From Faecalicatena contorta (GTDB lineage Bacteria > Bacillota > Clostridia > Lachnospirales > Lachnospiraceae), in NCBI RefSeq assembly GCF_039521745.1, contig NZ_BAAACT010000196.1: 64,000 nt of DNA, one strand, 5' to 3'. Below the pieces are notes generated by a model, which was not told the origin of the DNA, made no database searches, and saw only the letters and a program-made list of their open reading frames with translations. Of this stretch, positions 44,940-54,270 are shown piece after piece. Position numbers and translations under genes: made by a program. Positions within the stretch are counted from its first letter, which is position 1. Each line of letters begins with the position of its first letter.

Positions 44940-46187
44940 CTATAATCCGTTATTAACCAGCTCCATCGCAATCCTTTCCCATGTAATTAAATGATCCAGG
45001 CGATGTCCCACCGTGCTGATATCTTTTAATAAGATTTCAGCCGGGCAGTGGCTGCGCTCACAGGCCCGTAGTATTTCGGACAGCTCAGACCGAATTAAAT
45101 CTGGGTTGGAAGCGGCGGAGACAACATTCGTGGGTGAAGGCTTAGCCGACAGTACATAATCCCTGCCAATCTTCTCCGCAGCCGCATTCACATCGGCCCA
45201 GGGTGAAATGGAGATTTTCCTCAGATTAGGAATCTGGCGGAGAAGCTCTATTTTTGTGTCCAGAGGTTCACAGCATCCATAGTATACAAATCCGAAGGGG
45301 GCAAGCGCCTCTTTGGCATACTGTATTTCAAATTCATCATGCATCTGTGGAGAGACATTTGAAAATATCTGTGCCAGGCCACGCCCCCATACGTTTCCGG
45401 CGGTAATGTGTTCATAATCCCCGATCCCATCACGGAGTGTCTTGGATGCGGCGCAGGAACAGTGTACATAGGCGCTGTCAGGATTTAACAGATTTAAGTC
45501 CTCGTATTGGCGTATTGTTTCTGTGAAGATATCAGTTAACCGGCTTACTAGAGCGTGCATGAATTCCGGTTCATCTATAAGATTATATAACAGCGTATCT
45601 ATATCCATGTACTGTGCAATAATGTCCCAGGTGATCAGTCCCAGCATATAGCCGGTGTCAGAACCGGTGATTTTGACCGGTATAATATCCCCCACAGCCT
45701 CCGCTATTTTATAAAAAATACGGAGTGTTTTTTCTTGATCATATCTGATCACCGGTGGATGAAGCCTGTCTATATCATGCATGTCTCGTATCTGTTCCTT
45801 GTACTTATGGGAGACGATATTGTTGTCAGGATCGCTGGCGAGTCTTTCCTCCTGAACTGTCAGGCCTATGCCGGTTGAATGAATCTTTTTTTCAACGGAC
45901 AGATAGGGCTTCACCAACATATCAGCAGGGAAATGTTTCCACTGAAACAGCGTTTTTCTCAGTTCATCTTCAAATATCCTGAAATCCTCATCCTGACACA
46001 AAAGCGTCAGCGAACCGTCGTAGTTTAATTCACTCCAGGGAAGTTCATTCATTAATACAATAGGGCGCTCTGGATGCAGATCATTCACGGATGCATGAAG
46101 CTCATACATATCTTTTTGGTGGTCTGAAAAAGCAATTTGTGCGTACTGAGCTGCCAGGGTACGCAGAATTTTTACATCATTTACCAT
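44940..46187 (-). CDS. Uroporphyrinogen decarboxylase (URO-D) family protein
   Basis: A 415-aa protein on the minus strand resembling the URO-D/MtaA superfamily: VKITGSDTGYMLGLITWD, AYVHCSCAASKTLRDGIGDY, FGFVYYGCCEPLD and RKISISPWADVNAAAEKIG with the end-barrel loop KPSPTNV. In gut Firmicutes such proteins are not haem enzymes; relatives are methyltransferases or of unknown role, and many lie near sugar or methoxy-compound genes. CGCC-type metal ligands of MtaA are not obvious, but GCC in YYGCCEP may contribute. ATG at 46187 has AGGAGG upstream on that strand. It is divergent from the AraC regulator gene. Confidence 0.72.
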   Translation of the reverse strand: MVNDVKILRTLAAQYAQIAFSDHQKDMYELHASVNDLHPERPIVLMNELPWSELNYDGSLTLLCQDEDFRIFEDELRKTLFQWKHFPADMLVKPYLSVEKKIHSTGIGLTVQEERLASDPDNNIVSHKYKEQIRDMHDIDRLHPPVIRYDQEKTLRIFYKIAEAVGDIIPVKITGSDTGYMLGLITWDIIAQYMDIDTLLYNLIDEPEFMHALVSRLTDIFTETIRQYEDLNLLNPDSAYVHCSCAASKTLRDGIGDYEHITAGNVWGRGLAQIFSNVSPQMHDEFEIQYAKEALAPFGFVYYGCCEPLDTKIELLRQIPNLRKISISPWADVNAAAEKIGRDYVLSAKPSPTNVVSAASNPDLIRSELSEILRACERSHCPAEILLKDISTVGHRLDHLITWERIAMELVNNGL

Positions 46188-46314
46188 GTGGTGCCTCCTG
46201 CCTGAAATTATTATACAATTAAATATGAGTGTGGTATTATGTTAATAAATTATTTGGGATTATACCAGAAGCATAGTTGCTTAAAATTTGTCATTTCTTG
46301 CAGGAGGGAAGATA

Positions 46315-47142
46315 TTGAAGAACAAATATTATCATTTCAGCTACTTTAAAAGTGTATCTGCCGCAGCAGAAAAATGTCTTCTCGTTTCAGATGCTATGGC
46401 TTATACTGCCGACAGTGAGTTTCTAATTGACAGGAAGGTTTTTAAAAATAATCTGGTGATGTATGTTCTGGAAGGACTGCTCTGGGTGGAACAGTATGGA
46501 AAGAAGTATGCTTTGGAGCCTGGACAGGGAGTTATGATGCGTCTGACAGATGCGCACAAGTATTACACCGATCCGGAGAACACGGCACATATTTTATGGT
46601 TTCATTTTCGGGGTGCGGGCACGGAACAGCTCCTGGAGCAGCTGTATCAGGAGAGAAAACTACCCTTTATCTTTCATGACGATGGCCTGGAAGATGATTT
46701 TTATAAGGCTTTTGCCATAGTACAGGAAGATACTGACAAGAAAGAATCTGAACTGGCAGGACATCTATACGGCATGCTTATGAGAATACTTTCAACCTAC
46801 TCATTCCAGGAAGACCATATGGACAATATGCCCGTGGAAATCCAGGAAATCATACGTTACATGGAGTCCCGTTTATGTGATCATTTAGACCTGGATGCAA
46901 TCAGCAGACAGGCCGGGATGGGAAAGTATCATTTCTGCAGGTTCTTTAAAAAACATTGCGGGATTGCTCCGATCGAATACTATAACAGCAGAAGAATGGA
47001 ATTGGCATGCTGCCTCTTACAAGATCCCCAGAAAAAGATAGAGGAAATATCAGAGCAGCTGGGATATCTGGATATCAGTTCGTTCAGTAAATACTTTAAG
47101 AATTATTTTGGGATTTCACCATCTGCATACCGCAGGCTCTAG
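46315..47142 (+). CDS. AraC family transcriptional regulator
   Basis: A 275-aa regulator. The N-terminal half (about 20-140) is a cupin-type sensor: VLEGLLWVEQYGKKYALEPGQ and the DPENTAHILWFHFRG strand. The C-terminal ~100 residues form the two helix-turn-helix motifs (LDAISRQAGMGKYHFCRFFK, then ISEQLGYLDISSFSKYFKNY and the closing FGISPSAYRR). TTG 46315 is chosen because CAGGAGGG ends seven bases upstream. The gene is divergent from the URO-D-family gene with a 127-base shared control region. A - strand TATAAT-like box at 46210-46215 could serve the other gene. Confidence 0.9.
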   Translation: MKNKYYHFSYFKSVSAAAEKCLLVSDAMAYTADSEFLIDRKVFKNNLVMYVLEGLLWVEQYGKKYALEPGQGVMMRLTDAHKYYTDPENTAHILWFHFRGAGTEQLLEQLYQERKLPFIFHDDGLEDDFYKAFAIVQEDTDKKESELAGHLYGMLMRILSTYSFQEDHMDNMPVEIQEIIRYMESRLCDHLDLDAISRQAGMGKYHFCRFFKKHCGIAPIEYYNSRRMELACCLLQDPQKKIEEISEQLGYLDISSFSKYFKNYFGISPSAYRRL

Positions 47143-47253
47143 AGCGGGCAGCCGCATACCTGAATATTCAGAAAGGCGGACATTATGCAAGATAAACTCA
47201 GCGTAAAAGAAAAGGAAGACTCTTTTAAGGGTCAGGGCTGAGTAATACAAACG

Positions 47254-47290
47254 GGGCTGCCGCACTTAGTGCGGCAGCCCTTAGTTTTTA
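47254..47290 (+). terminator. Rho-independent terminator after the AraC regulator gene
   Basis: A perfect 12-bp stem (47254-47265 with 47269-47280) with loop TTA is followed by TTAGTTTTTA. The remaining 375-base gap to the LacI gene contains an 18-codon open frame (47185), an A-rich low-complexity tract (about 47330-47420) and a promoter. Confidence 0.85.
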
Positions 47291-47426
47291 CTTATAAACA
47301 GAAATCTAATTTCCTGCAGAGTATGCTACTGATAAAACAAACAGAGAATAAAACTAATAAAAACAGATAAAAATAGAGAAAAACAGAAAATAATAGAGAA
47401 AAAATAGAAAAAATTCTCCGTTAAGC

Positions 47427-47466
47427 TTGACTTTTTTCTCCAAGTTGATATAATATAGCCATATCA
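47427..47466 (+). promoter_or_regulatory. SigmaA promoter with overlapping inverted repeat for the LacI regulator gene
   Basis: TTGACT (47427-47432), a 16-bp spacer and TATAAT (47449-47454) form a clear promoter. TTGATAT (47445-47451) and ATATCAA (47460-47466) are perfect inverted copies overlapping the -10 box and start site, well placed for autoregulation. The classic CG-centred LacI operator is not evident. Confidence 0.7.
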
Positions 47467-47517
47467 AGAAGGAAATCTGATTCATTTGAAAGTCTTCATG
47501 ACTTTAGGAGGATAAAT

Positions 47518-48492
47518 ATGGGCACTATAAAAGATGTAGCGAAAAAAGCCGGAGTCTCGGTATCTACCGTTTATAAAGTTTTTAATGAAAACTACAGTAC
47601 CCGCCCGGGAATAAAAGAGCGTGTACTGGAGGCCTGCAAGGAAGTGAATTATACGCACCATGCAGTAGTCCGCAACCGTAAGCTGTTAGGATTAATGTTC
47701 AGCGAGGCGAAGAATCCATTTACCAATGACCTGATCCAGATGATCATTGAAGAATTGGGAAGCGAATATGAAATCGTTGTATTATTCAGCAACGAAGATA
47801 CAGACAGAGAAGAGCAGAATGTGGCCTGCCTGGAGCGCCTGGGGGTTGATGCATTAATCTTCGCAGCCGTGTCAAACTATAACTATCCGGAGATCGAAAA
47901 AATGATTGAGGAAGGCAAGCCGGTTATCCAGATTTTTATGTGTACCCACCAGGGCGCAGATACCATTCTTTTTGACGATGAGCTGGGAACATACCGGGCA
48001 GTAAAATACTTGCTGCAGAACGGGCATAAAGATATTCTGATGCTTTATAAATACCGGGAAGATTTTCCGCAAAGAGGCGACGGTTACAGACGTGCCTTTG
48101 AAGAGGCAGGGCTGGAAGTCGATTCCCGTTTCTTATATGATATTCCCTATAATGACAGTATCAGGGGAATGATACAAAACCATATTCAGGAATTGCAGCC
48201 TACTGCTATTTTAGCAGTGAATGAAATAATTGCTACGGCTGCAGTGGCGGCGCTTACAGAAATGAAACTGTCTTTTCCTGAGGATGTCAGTCTGATTATT
48301 TATGATGATTTACCCTGGGCGGCAGCCTCGGGAATCACCACGATCGGGCATGCCTTCGATTCTGCAGGGTCACTCTGTAAAAATATCCTGTCGAACTCAG
48401 GAAGTGCCGGTAAACCTCATGAGCCGGTCCGGCTGGTGATTGATCCAATGCTCATTGTACGTGATTCGGTAAAAATCTTAGATTCGAAATAG
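47518..48492 (+). CDS. LacI family transcriptional regulator
   Basis: A 324-aa repressor. Residues 1-55 contain the LacI helix-turn-helix and hinge (IKDVAKKAGVSVSTVYKVF, where the position normally filled by S/R is K in VYKVF). Residues 60-320 are the periplasmic-binding-protein-like effector domain: LLGLMFSEAKNPF, VDALIFAAVS, DTILFDDELGTYRAVKYL and VSLIIYDDLPWA. It is the first gene of the sugar ABC/GH locus and is the likely controller of it. TAGGAGG lies before ATG 47518. The inducer is presumably an oligosaccharide or its product. Confidence 0.92.
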   Translation: MGTIKDVAKKAGVSVSTVYKVFNENYSTRPGIKERVLEACKEVNYTHHAVVRNRKLLGLMFSEAKNPFTNDLIQMIIEELGSEYEIVVLFSNEDTDREEQNVACLERLGVDALIFAAVSNYNYPEIEKMIEEGKPVIQIFMCTHQGADTILFDDELGTYRAVKYLLQNGHKDILMLYKYREDFPQRGDGYRRAFEEAGLEVDSRFLYDIPYNDSIRGMIQNHIQELQPTAILAVNEIIATAAVAALTEMKLSFPEDVSLIIYDDLPWAAASGITTIGHAFDSAGSLCKNILSNSGSAGKPHEPVRLVIDPMLIVRDSVKILDSK

Positions 48493-48597
48493 ATGAAATA
48501 AGGGCCCAAACCAGTTATTAAGTCATTGCATCCGGAGGCGATGGTTAATAATAAATATGAACAAGTATAACCATGTTTAAAAGGTGAGGAGAAAAGC

Positions 48598-49926
48598 ATG
48601 AAAAAACGTGTAATTAGTGTATTAGTCATGAGCGCGTTGCTGCTGGGATTAACAGCGTGCGGCAGCTCTGGTAATTCTGCAGATAAGAAAGAAGATAAAA
48701 ATGCGGGTAATGGTAAAATAACATTTACGTTTGCAGAGCATGTGGCGAACATCGAGGAACAGGCGCCCCAGGTATATGCTGTAGTTCAGGAATTTATGAA
48801 ACAGAATCCGGATATTGTGATAGACATGACTGGTTCAGCCCAGGATGAACACACTCAGAAGATCAAATTAGCGTCACAGTCGAATACTCTGCCGGATCTG
48901 TTCTATTCACTAAAAGGGGATGCCGATGCTATGGCGGAGGCAGGGCTGCTTGCAGATATTTCCGCAGACATTACAGATGATCAAGAATTTGTGGATGGTT
49001 TTCTGCCGGGAATGCTGGATGTAATGGAGATGGATGGAGCCATTTATGGGCTGCCTGCAGAGATTTTCTGCAATGGGATCTGGTATAATAAGGCGCTTTT
49101 TGAAGAATGCGGATTGGAAATACCCGTGACATATGATGATCTGATACATTGCGCTGAAGTATTTAATGAAAAGGGAATTGTCCCTATGGCACGTGGCACT
49201 AAGGATGTCTGGAGCAGCTGGTCGTTAATGACAATGCATGCCAGATACGGATTTTTTGACCATATAGATGGTATTTTCAAGGGTACGGACAACTGGCAGA
49301 ACGACGATTATCTGTTGTTCTATGAAAAGCTACAGGATATGTCAGAAAAAGGGATGTTTCCGGATAATGCTGCTTCTCTTGGTTATTGGGAAGCGACCGA
49401 GATGTTCCTTGGAGGAAAGGCTGCTATGTTTGACAGCGGGGCCTGGGATACCAAAAAGTTTGATGAAAGTGAATTGAAAGAAGACATCGGCTTCTGGTGG
49501 GGACCGACTTTCAGCGATGGTATCGGCAACCAGGAACTGTCTATGAAAGCGCCTTCTCATCCATATTGTGTTTCTGCTAAAACGAAAGAAGAAGAACCGG
49601 AAAAATATCAGGCAATCATCAAGTTCCTTAAGTTTTATTATGGACCTGAGGGGACTGCCATCATTGCCAGGGATAACCAGAGCGTGCCGGTGACCAGATA
49701 TGAAGGTGAAATTGATGCAGAATCTTACCCGGTGTTTGCGAAAGTCATGGAGCGTATGAATGATGATTGGGAAAGTCCCGAGACCTGCCCCAATATGACT
49801 TTGCCCGGACAGTTTGAGACCACCTATTTTGAAAGCATGGCAGGAGTCATCAACGGTATCTATACGCCCGAAGAAGCGCTCCGGTATATGGATGAACAAA
49901 CTGAAGCCCAGGGGCTGATCCAATAA
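48598..49926 (+). CDS. Sugar ABC transporter substrate-binding lipoprotein
   Basis: A 442-aa family-1 extracellular solute-binding protein. The signal peptide ends LLGLTAC with the lipid-bearing Cys at about residue 20, followed by a low-complexity charged linker. Typical features follow: IKLASQSNTLPDLFYSLKGD, GLPAEIFCNGIWYNKALFEE, the family's hinge regions, and GKAAMFDSGAWDTKKF. It should capture an oligosaccharide for the two permeases just downstream. No ATPase gene is in the cluster; a shared MsmX-type ATPase elsewhere is the usual solution. GGTGAGGAG precedes ATG 48598. Confidence 0.93.
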   Translation: MKKRVISVLVMSALLLGLTACGSSGNSADKKEDKNAGNGKITFTFAEHVANIEEQAPQVYAVVQEFMKQNPDIVIDMTGSAQDEHTQKIKLASQSNTLPDLFYSLKGDADAMAEAGLLADISADITDDQEFVDGFLPGMLDVMEMDGAIYGLPAEIFCNGIWYNKALFEECGLEIPVTYDDLIHCAEVFNEKGIVPMARGTKDVWSSWSLMTMHARYGFFDHIDGIFKGTDNWQNDDYLLFYEKLQDMSEKGMFPDNAASLGYWEATEMFLGGKAAMFDSGAWDTKKFDESELKEDIGFWWGPTFSDGIGNQELSMKAPSHPYCVSAKTKEEEPEKYQAIIKFLKFYYGPEGTAIIARDNQSVPVTRYEGEIDAESYPVFAKVMERMNDDWESPETCPNMTLPGQFETTYFESMAGVINGIYTPEEALRYMDEQTEAQGLIQ

Positions 49927-49935
49927 AGCAGACTG

Positions 49936-49969
49936 CTCGCCTGATGCCTCTTGGCGCAGGCGAGTTTTT
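49936..49969 (+). terminator. Hairpin with T run after the binding-protein gene
   Basis: CTCGCCTG (49936-49943) pairs with CAGGCGAG (49957-49964) followed by TTTTT. Being inside the operon, it likely acts as a partial terminator, giving more binding protein than permease. Confidence 0.75.
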
Positions 49970-50014
49970 CAATCAAACCGGAAATACATTTTCTTTTAGA
50001 GAGAGGTGATCTTA

Positions 50015-50899
50015 ATGCACTGGCTGAGTAAAAGAAGTACGAAAATTATTATGGTGCTGCCGGCTCTGATTTTATTTGTGGGATTTGTGATTATACCTAT
50101 TTTTATTAGTGTTTATTATAGTGTTACGGATTTTACAGGTATCGGAGAGGCACACTTTATAGGCTTGAAAAATTATCGGGTATTATTTCATGATAAGTTC
50201 TTTTTTATCGCCCTGAAAAATACATTTATCATTTTGATTTGTATAACAATTACAGTCTTACCTATATCTTTTCTTGTGGCTTTACTGTTGGAAAAGTCAT
50301 TCGAGGGAAGTGGAATCATTCAATCCATGATCTTTGCGCCAAATGTAGTAGCCCCAATCCTGGTAGGCTTAATATGGCTGTTTATTTTAGACCCCAAAAT
50401 GGGACTGATTAACGCGGTCCTGAATGGAATTGGGCTGGAAGGATGGCAGCAGCAATGGATCGGCGGGCAGACGCTGACGCCTTATGCGGTAGCATTCGTC
50501 TATTTGTGGCAGGTTCTGGGGTTTTATACAACCATAAATATGGCGGGACTGCGCAGCATACCTTCGGATATTTACGAGGCATCTCAGATCGACGGAGCAA
50601 ACCGGGTACAGCAGGTTTGGCGGATTACGATTCCCATGATGAAGAATACCATTGTGATCAATACAGTTTTGATTATTACCGGTGGGTTTAAAATATTTGA
50701 GACAGTTCAACAGCTGACAAATGGCGGGCCTAATCATGTATCGGACGTGCTGGTTACTTATATGTACCACACCACGTTTACAACCTCACGTTATGGATAT
50801 GGTATGGCTATTGCCACAGTTTCCTTTATATTTTGTCTGATCTTTTCGATCATATATCTGACCAAAGTGAATAAGTCGATGCATCAGGAGGAGGGATAG
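50015..50899 (+). CDS. Sugar ABC transporter permease (MalF/UgpA type)
   Basis: A 294-aa membrane protein with six predicted helices starting IIMVLPALILFVGFVIIP. The coupling EAA motif is EASQIDGANRVQQVWRITIP near residue 190, which contacts the ATPase. Length and order fit CUT1-family carbohydrate importers. ATG 50015 follows GAGAGGTGAT. It forms a heterodimer with the next gene product; the stop is immediately followed by the next ATG at 50900. Confidence 0.94.
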   Translation: MHWLSKRSTKIIMVLPALILFVGFVIIPIFISVYYSVTDFTGIGEAHFIGLKNYRVLFHDKFFFIALKNTFIILICITITVLPISFLVALLLEKSFEGSGIIQSMIFAPNVVAPILVGLIWLFILDPKMGLINAVLNGIGLEGWQQQWIGGQTLTPYAVAFVYLWQVLGFYTTINMAGLRSIPSDIYEASQIDGANRVQQVWRITIPMMKNTIVINTVLIITGGFKIFETVQQLTNGGPNHVSDVLVTYMYHTTFTTSRYGYGMAIATVSFIFCLIFSIIYLTKVNKSMHQEEG

Positions 50900-51742
50900 A
50901 TGATGTCAAAAACACGCAGATGGCCAAAAGCCCTGAGCCGTATCGTGCTGATTGTGATCACGGCATTAACCGCATTTCCGTTTCTGTGGCTCTTTGTTCT
51001 TTCCTTTAAGACGGATACGGAGATCCTGAACAGCCCGTTTTCTCTGCCGGAAAGTATAAGTTTTTCGAATTATGAGCGGGCGCTTCATACGCTGCCCCTG
51101 ATAAAGATGTTCGGTAATACTCTTTTTGTAGCAGTTTTTGCCCTGGCGATCAGCTTGGTCTGCACCTTTATGCTGTCTTATGCTATTACACGCCTGCAGT
51201 TTAAATCAAAGCGTTTACAAAATGGTCTTTATCTGCTATTTGTGGCGGGCCTTACGATACCCCCTTATATTGTGATTTTCCCTACTTACCGTATGATTGT
51301 TTCCATGGGACTGCTGGGAAACAGGGCGTCTTTGATCCTGCCGCTGGCGGCAACGACGATGGCCCTGGGCGTTCTTTTAATGGTCGGGTTTCTCAGGGAT
51401 TTTCCAAAAGAAATTGAAGAGGCGGCAATCATCGATGGCTGTAATATCTATCAGATGTGTACAAGCGTTGTGCTTCCGGTTATTAAACCGGTACTTGCTA
51501 CGGTTATTATTTTTAATGTTTTGTACTTTTGGAATGAATACCCTATATCGTCGGTTCTGGTAAATGACCCCAAAATGATGACAATATCCCTGGGAGCTTC
51601 TATGTTCAGAGGGCGGTATAGCATGGACTACAGCGGAATGATCGCAGCCACGGTGATTATTATAATCCCGCAGCTTCTGTTTTATCTGCTTTTCCAGAAA
51701 CATATTGTGGAAGGAATGACCGCCGGGGCTGTGAAAGGATAA
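50900..51742 (+). CDS. Sugar ABC transporter permease (MalG/UgpE type)
   Basis: A 280-aa partner permease: TALTAFPFLWLFVLSFKTD opening, SFSNYERAL, and the EAA loop EIEEAAIIDGCNIYQMCTSV near 168. The C-terminal helix ends EGMTAGAVKG, a frequent end for this family. GGAGGAGGG in the end of the previous gene serves as its ribosome site, showing tight coupling. With the lipoprotein it makes a CUT1 importer that lacks a local ATPase. Confidence 0.94.
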   Translation: MMSKTRRWPKALSRIVLIVITALTAFPFLWLFVLSFKTDTEILNSPFSLPESISFSNYERALHTLPLIKMFGNTLFVAVFALAISLVCTFMLSYAITRLQFKSKRLQNGLYLLFVAGLTIPPYIVIFPTYRMIVSMGLLGNRASLILPLAATTMALGVLLMVGFLRDFPKEIEEAAIIDGCNIYQMCTSVVLPVIKPVLATVIIFNVLYFWNEYPISSVLVNDPKMMTISLGASMFRGRYSMDYSGMIAATVIIIIPQLLFYLLFQKHIVEGMTAGAVKG

Positions 51743-51790
51743 GCGCGTCCGGACGATATTTAATAAAAACGAAATATAAGGAGATTATTC

Positions 51791-54268
51791 ATGAAACATT
51801 TAATATATCCCACAGAAGAGCTATTCTGTGACAATGAACAAAAAAAGTATCCCGGAACCGCAGGATGTGTAGATTTTCTTTTAGGCGGAATCGGAACCGG
51901 CAATGTATCTTTGGGGGCAAGAGGTAATTTAACAACCTGGCAGATATTTAATCAACCGGGACAGCTCAACAGAATGCCGTATACTTTTTTTTCCATATGG
52001 GCAAAACCCGAACATGGGGAGGCAGTTGCAAGAGTATTGGAAAGCAGGCTGAATCCCCCGTTTGATAAATCTCAGGGCTTCTTCCGAAACGAAATGGCCG
52101 GTTTACCACGCTTTGACAGCGCAGAGATGGGCTCAGAATATCCATTTGTTAACTTTAAGTTTACGGACGATCAGATGCCGGTTCAGGTGAGCTTAGAAGC
52201 ATTTACGCCATTCATCCCGTTGAATGCGGATGATTCAGGAATACCGGGGGCGTATTTACAATACAAAGTAAAGAATCCGGGAAGAGAAAAGGTGGAAGTG
52301 TCGATTGCCGGTTCGATGAACAATGCCGTGGGTTTTGAAGGGTATAATAATTTTTCTTTTATGCAGCATGCAGGTGAAAGAGTAAACAGATACCGTGATG
52401 ATAGCGGAGTCAGAGGGATTACATATACGGGAAGGGGCTTTTCCGACCAGCATATTACCTGGGGGGATATGGCTCTTACGACCACAGCGCCCGCAGAAAA
52501 TATAACAGCAAAACCCGTTTGGTATCAGGGGCAGTGGACAGATGGGGGCGAGGATTTCTGGCAGGATTTTTCTGCTGACGGCAGGCTGGATGAGGCCAGC
52601 ATTTATGAACAGGTAGGCAGTACCTGGGCAGAAAATTCGGATTTCAGCTTTCTTCATTTTACAGACAAAATTGGTTCTTTAAGCGTTACTCACAATCTGG
52701 AACCGGGGGAAGAGAAGACCTTTACATTTATTCTGACCTGGTATTTTCCAAACCGTCCGAAAATGTGGATTGAACTCGACAAGGACAGAGACGATATCAA
52801 TGCCGGCAATTACCAGGTGACAAAAAATTATTATGCAACCCTTTTTACAGATGCATGGGAGGCAGCTGCTTATCTGGGCAATGAAAGAGAGCGTCTGTAC
52901 CGTGAGAGCAAGGCATTTTCTAATGCATTTTTCAGCACCACGTTACCGGGATATGTTTTAGAGGCAGCAGCCGATAATATAACGGTTATGCGCAGCCCCA
53001 CCTGTTTCAGGATTGAGAATGGCGACTTTCTTGGCTGGGAAGGCGTTGATAATGACTTGGGCTGCGGTCCGGGAAATTGCACTCATGTCTGGAATTACGC
53101 CCAAAGTGTGGCGGTACTATTCCCGGAGTTGGAACGAACCATGCGCAGGATTGAGCTGGCCGATGAAATAAGAGAGGATGGTTACATGCCTTTTCGGGCG
53201 TACACACCTTTTGATCTGCCCCAATGGGAAATGACGCCTTCGGCCGACGGACAATTGGGAAGCGTCGTGAGGCTGTACCGGGAATGGGTGATCAGCGGCG
53301 ACGATGCGATTATCAGGGAATGCTGGCCGGGAGTTGAAAAAACCATGAGATATGCCGCGCAAATATGGGATCGTGACGGCGACGGTTTGTTAGAGGAGCC
53401 CCAGCATGTGACTTATGATACGGAACTGTATGGAATATCCAGTATGACCGGGAGCATTTATTTTGCGGCATTAACAGCGGCGGCTGAGATGGCGGAACAT
53501 ATGGGGCATGCAGGAGACGCTGAGAAATACAGGGAATTGGCGCAAAATGGCAGGAAAAAACTGGACGAAATAAGCTGGAACGGCGAATTTTATGAGCAGA
53601 TTGTAGACGACGTGAATGCGTATCGTTATCAGTATGGGAAAGGGTGCCTTTCCGATCAGCTGCTTGGACAGTTTATGGCCTTTAATGCACAGCTGGGTTA
53701 CGTGATGTCTGAAGAACATGTAAAAAAGGCTGCAGCATCCATCTTCAAGTACAATTTTGTTGAACGTGCAAAAGAGAATGTTCATGCGGAGAGGGCGTTT
53801 ATTTTAAATGACGAAAAAGGCCTGACGCCCTGTACCTGGCCGAATGGCGGCCGTCCGGTATTTCCCTTTGTCTACTATGGCGAGGTCTGGACTGGAATTG
53901 AATATGAAGCAGCGGCGCTGCTGGCAAGAACGGGCCAGGTCGAAGAAGCCCTGACCATCGTGAAGGCGATCCGCGACCGGCATGACGGCTTCAAACGGAA
54001 CCCCTTTAGTGAGAATGAATCAGGATATTACTATACAAGGTCCATGGCGTCATGGTCAGTATATGAAGCATTGTTGGGCTATGAGTATGACATGCGCAGC
54101 AACAGACAGACGTTTGCACCCAGACTTCATACGGATGACTTTACCGGATTCTGGTGTAATGGGAAAGCCTGGGGTATCTTCCGCCAGACAAAGACCCAGG
54201 ACGGCAGCCTGATGCAGGAAGTGGAAGTCCTGTATGGCGATGAAGGAACTGTAAAGCGAGGTAAATAG
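51791..54268 (+). CDS. GH116 family beta-glycosidase (GBA2-like)
   Basis: An 825-aa enzyme without signal peptide, so intracellular. An N-terminal beta domain (about 20-330, starting FLLGGIGTGNVSLGARGNLT) of the GBA2_N type precedes an (alpha/alpha)6 domain (about 360-790, DUF608). Conserved landmarks include HVWNYAQSVAVLFPELER, GDGLLEEPQHVTYDTELYG, CLSDQLLGQFMAFN (the DQ region that carries the acid/base in relatives) and YYGEVWTGIEYEAAALL. Family members are beta-glucosidases or xylosidases. It is cotranscribed with the importer and a GH13 enzyme, so it probably trims the imported oligosaccharide. Confidence 0.86.
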   Translation: MKHLIYPTEELFCDNEQKKYPGTAGCVDFLLGGIGTGNVSLGARGNLTTWQIFNQPGQLNRMPYTFFSIWAKPEHGEAVARVLESRLNPPFDKSQGFFRNEMAGLPRFDSAEMGSEYPFVNFKFTDDQMPVQVSLEAFTPFIPLNADDSGIPGAYLQYKVKNPGREKVEVSIAGSMNNAVGFEGYNNFSFMQHAGERVNRYRDDSGVRGITYTGRGFSDQHITWGDMALTTTAPAENITAKPVWYQGQWTDGGEDFWQDFSADGRLDEASIYEQVGSTWAENSDFSFLHFTDKIGSLSVTHNLEPGEEKTFTFILTWYFPNRPKMWIELDKDRDDINAGNYQVTKNYYATLFTDAWEAAAYLGNERERLYRESKAFSNAFFSTTLPGYVLEAAADNITVMRSPTCFRIENGDFLGWEGVDNDLGCGPGNCTHVWNYAQSVAVLFPELERTMRRIELADEIREDGYMPFRAYTPFDLPQWEMTPSADGQLGSVVRLYREWVISGDDAIIRECWPGVEKTMRYAAQIWDRDGDGLLEEPQHVTYDTELYGISSMTGSIYFAALTAAAEMAEHMGHAGDAEKYRELAQNGRKKLDEISWNGEFYEQIVDDVNAYRYQYGKGCLSDQLLGQFMAFNAQLGYVMSEEHVKKAAASIFKYNFVERAKENVHAERAFILNDEKGLTPCTWPNGGRPVFPFVYYGEVWTGIEYEAAALLARTGQVEEALTIVKAIRDRHDGFKRNPFSENESGYYYTRSMASWSVYEALLGYEYDMRSNRQTFAPRLHTDDFTGFWCNGKAWGIFRQTKTQDGSLMQEVEVLYGDEGTVKRGK

Positions 54269-54270
54269 TC

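Noticed and set aside
47185..47241. An 18-codon frame with an AAAGGCGG ribosome-like site after the AraC gene
   Set aside because: Too short to support without conservation data; the region is mostly terminator and leader.
47330..47420. A-rich repeated tract resembling a minisatellite
   Set aside because: Low-complexity AT sequence upstream of a promoter (UP-element-like); no regular repeat unit.
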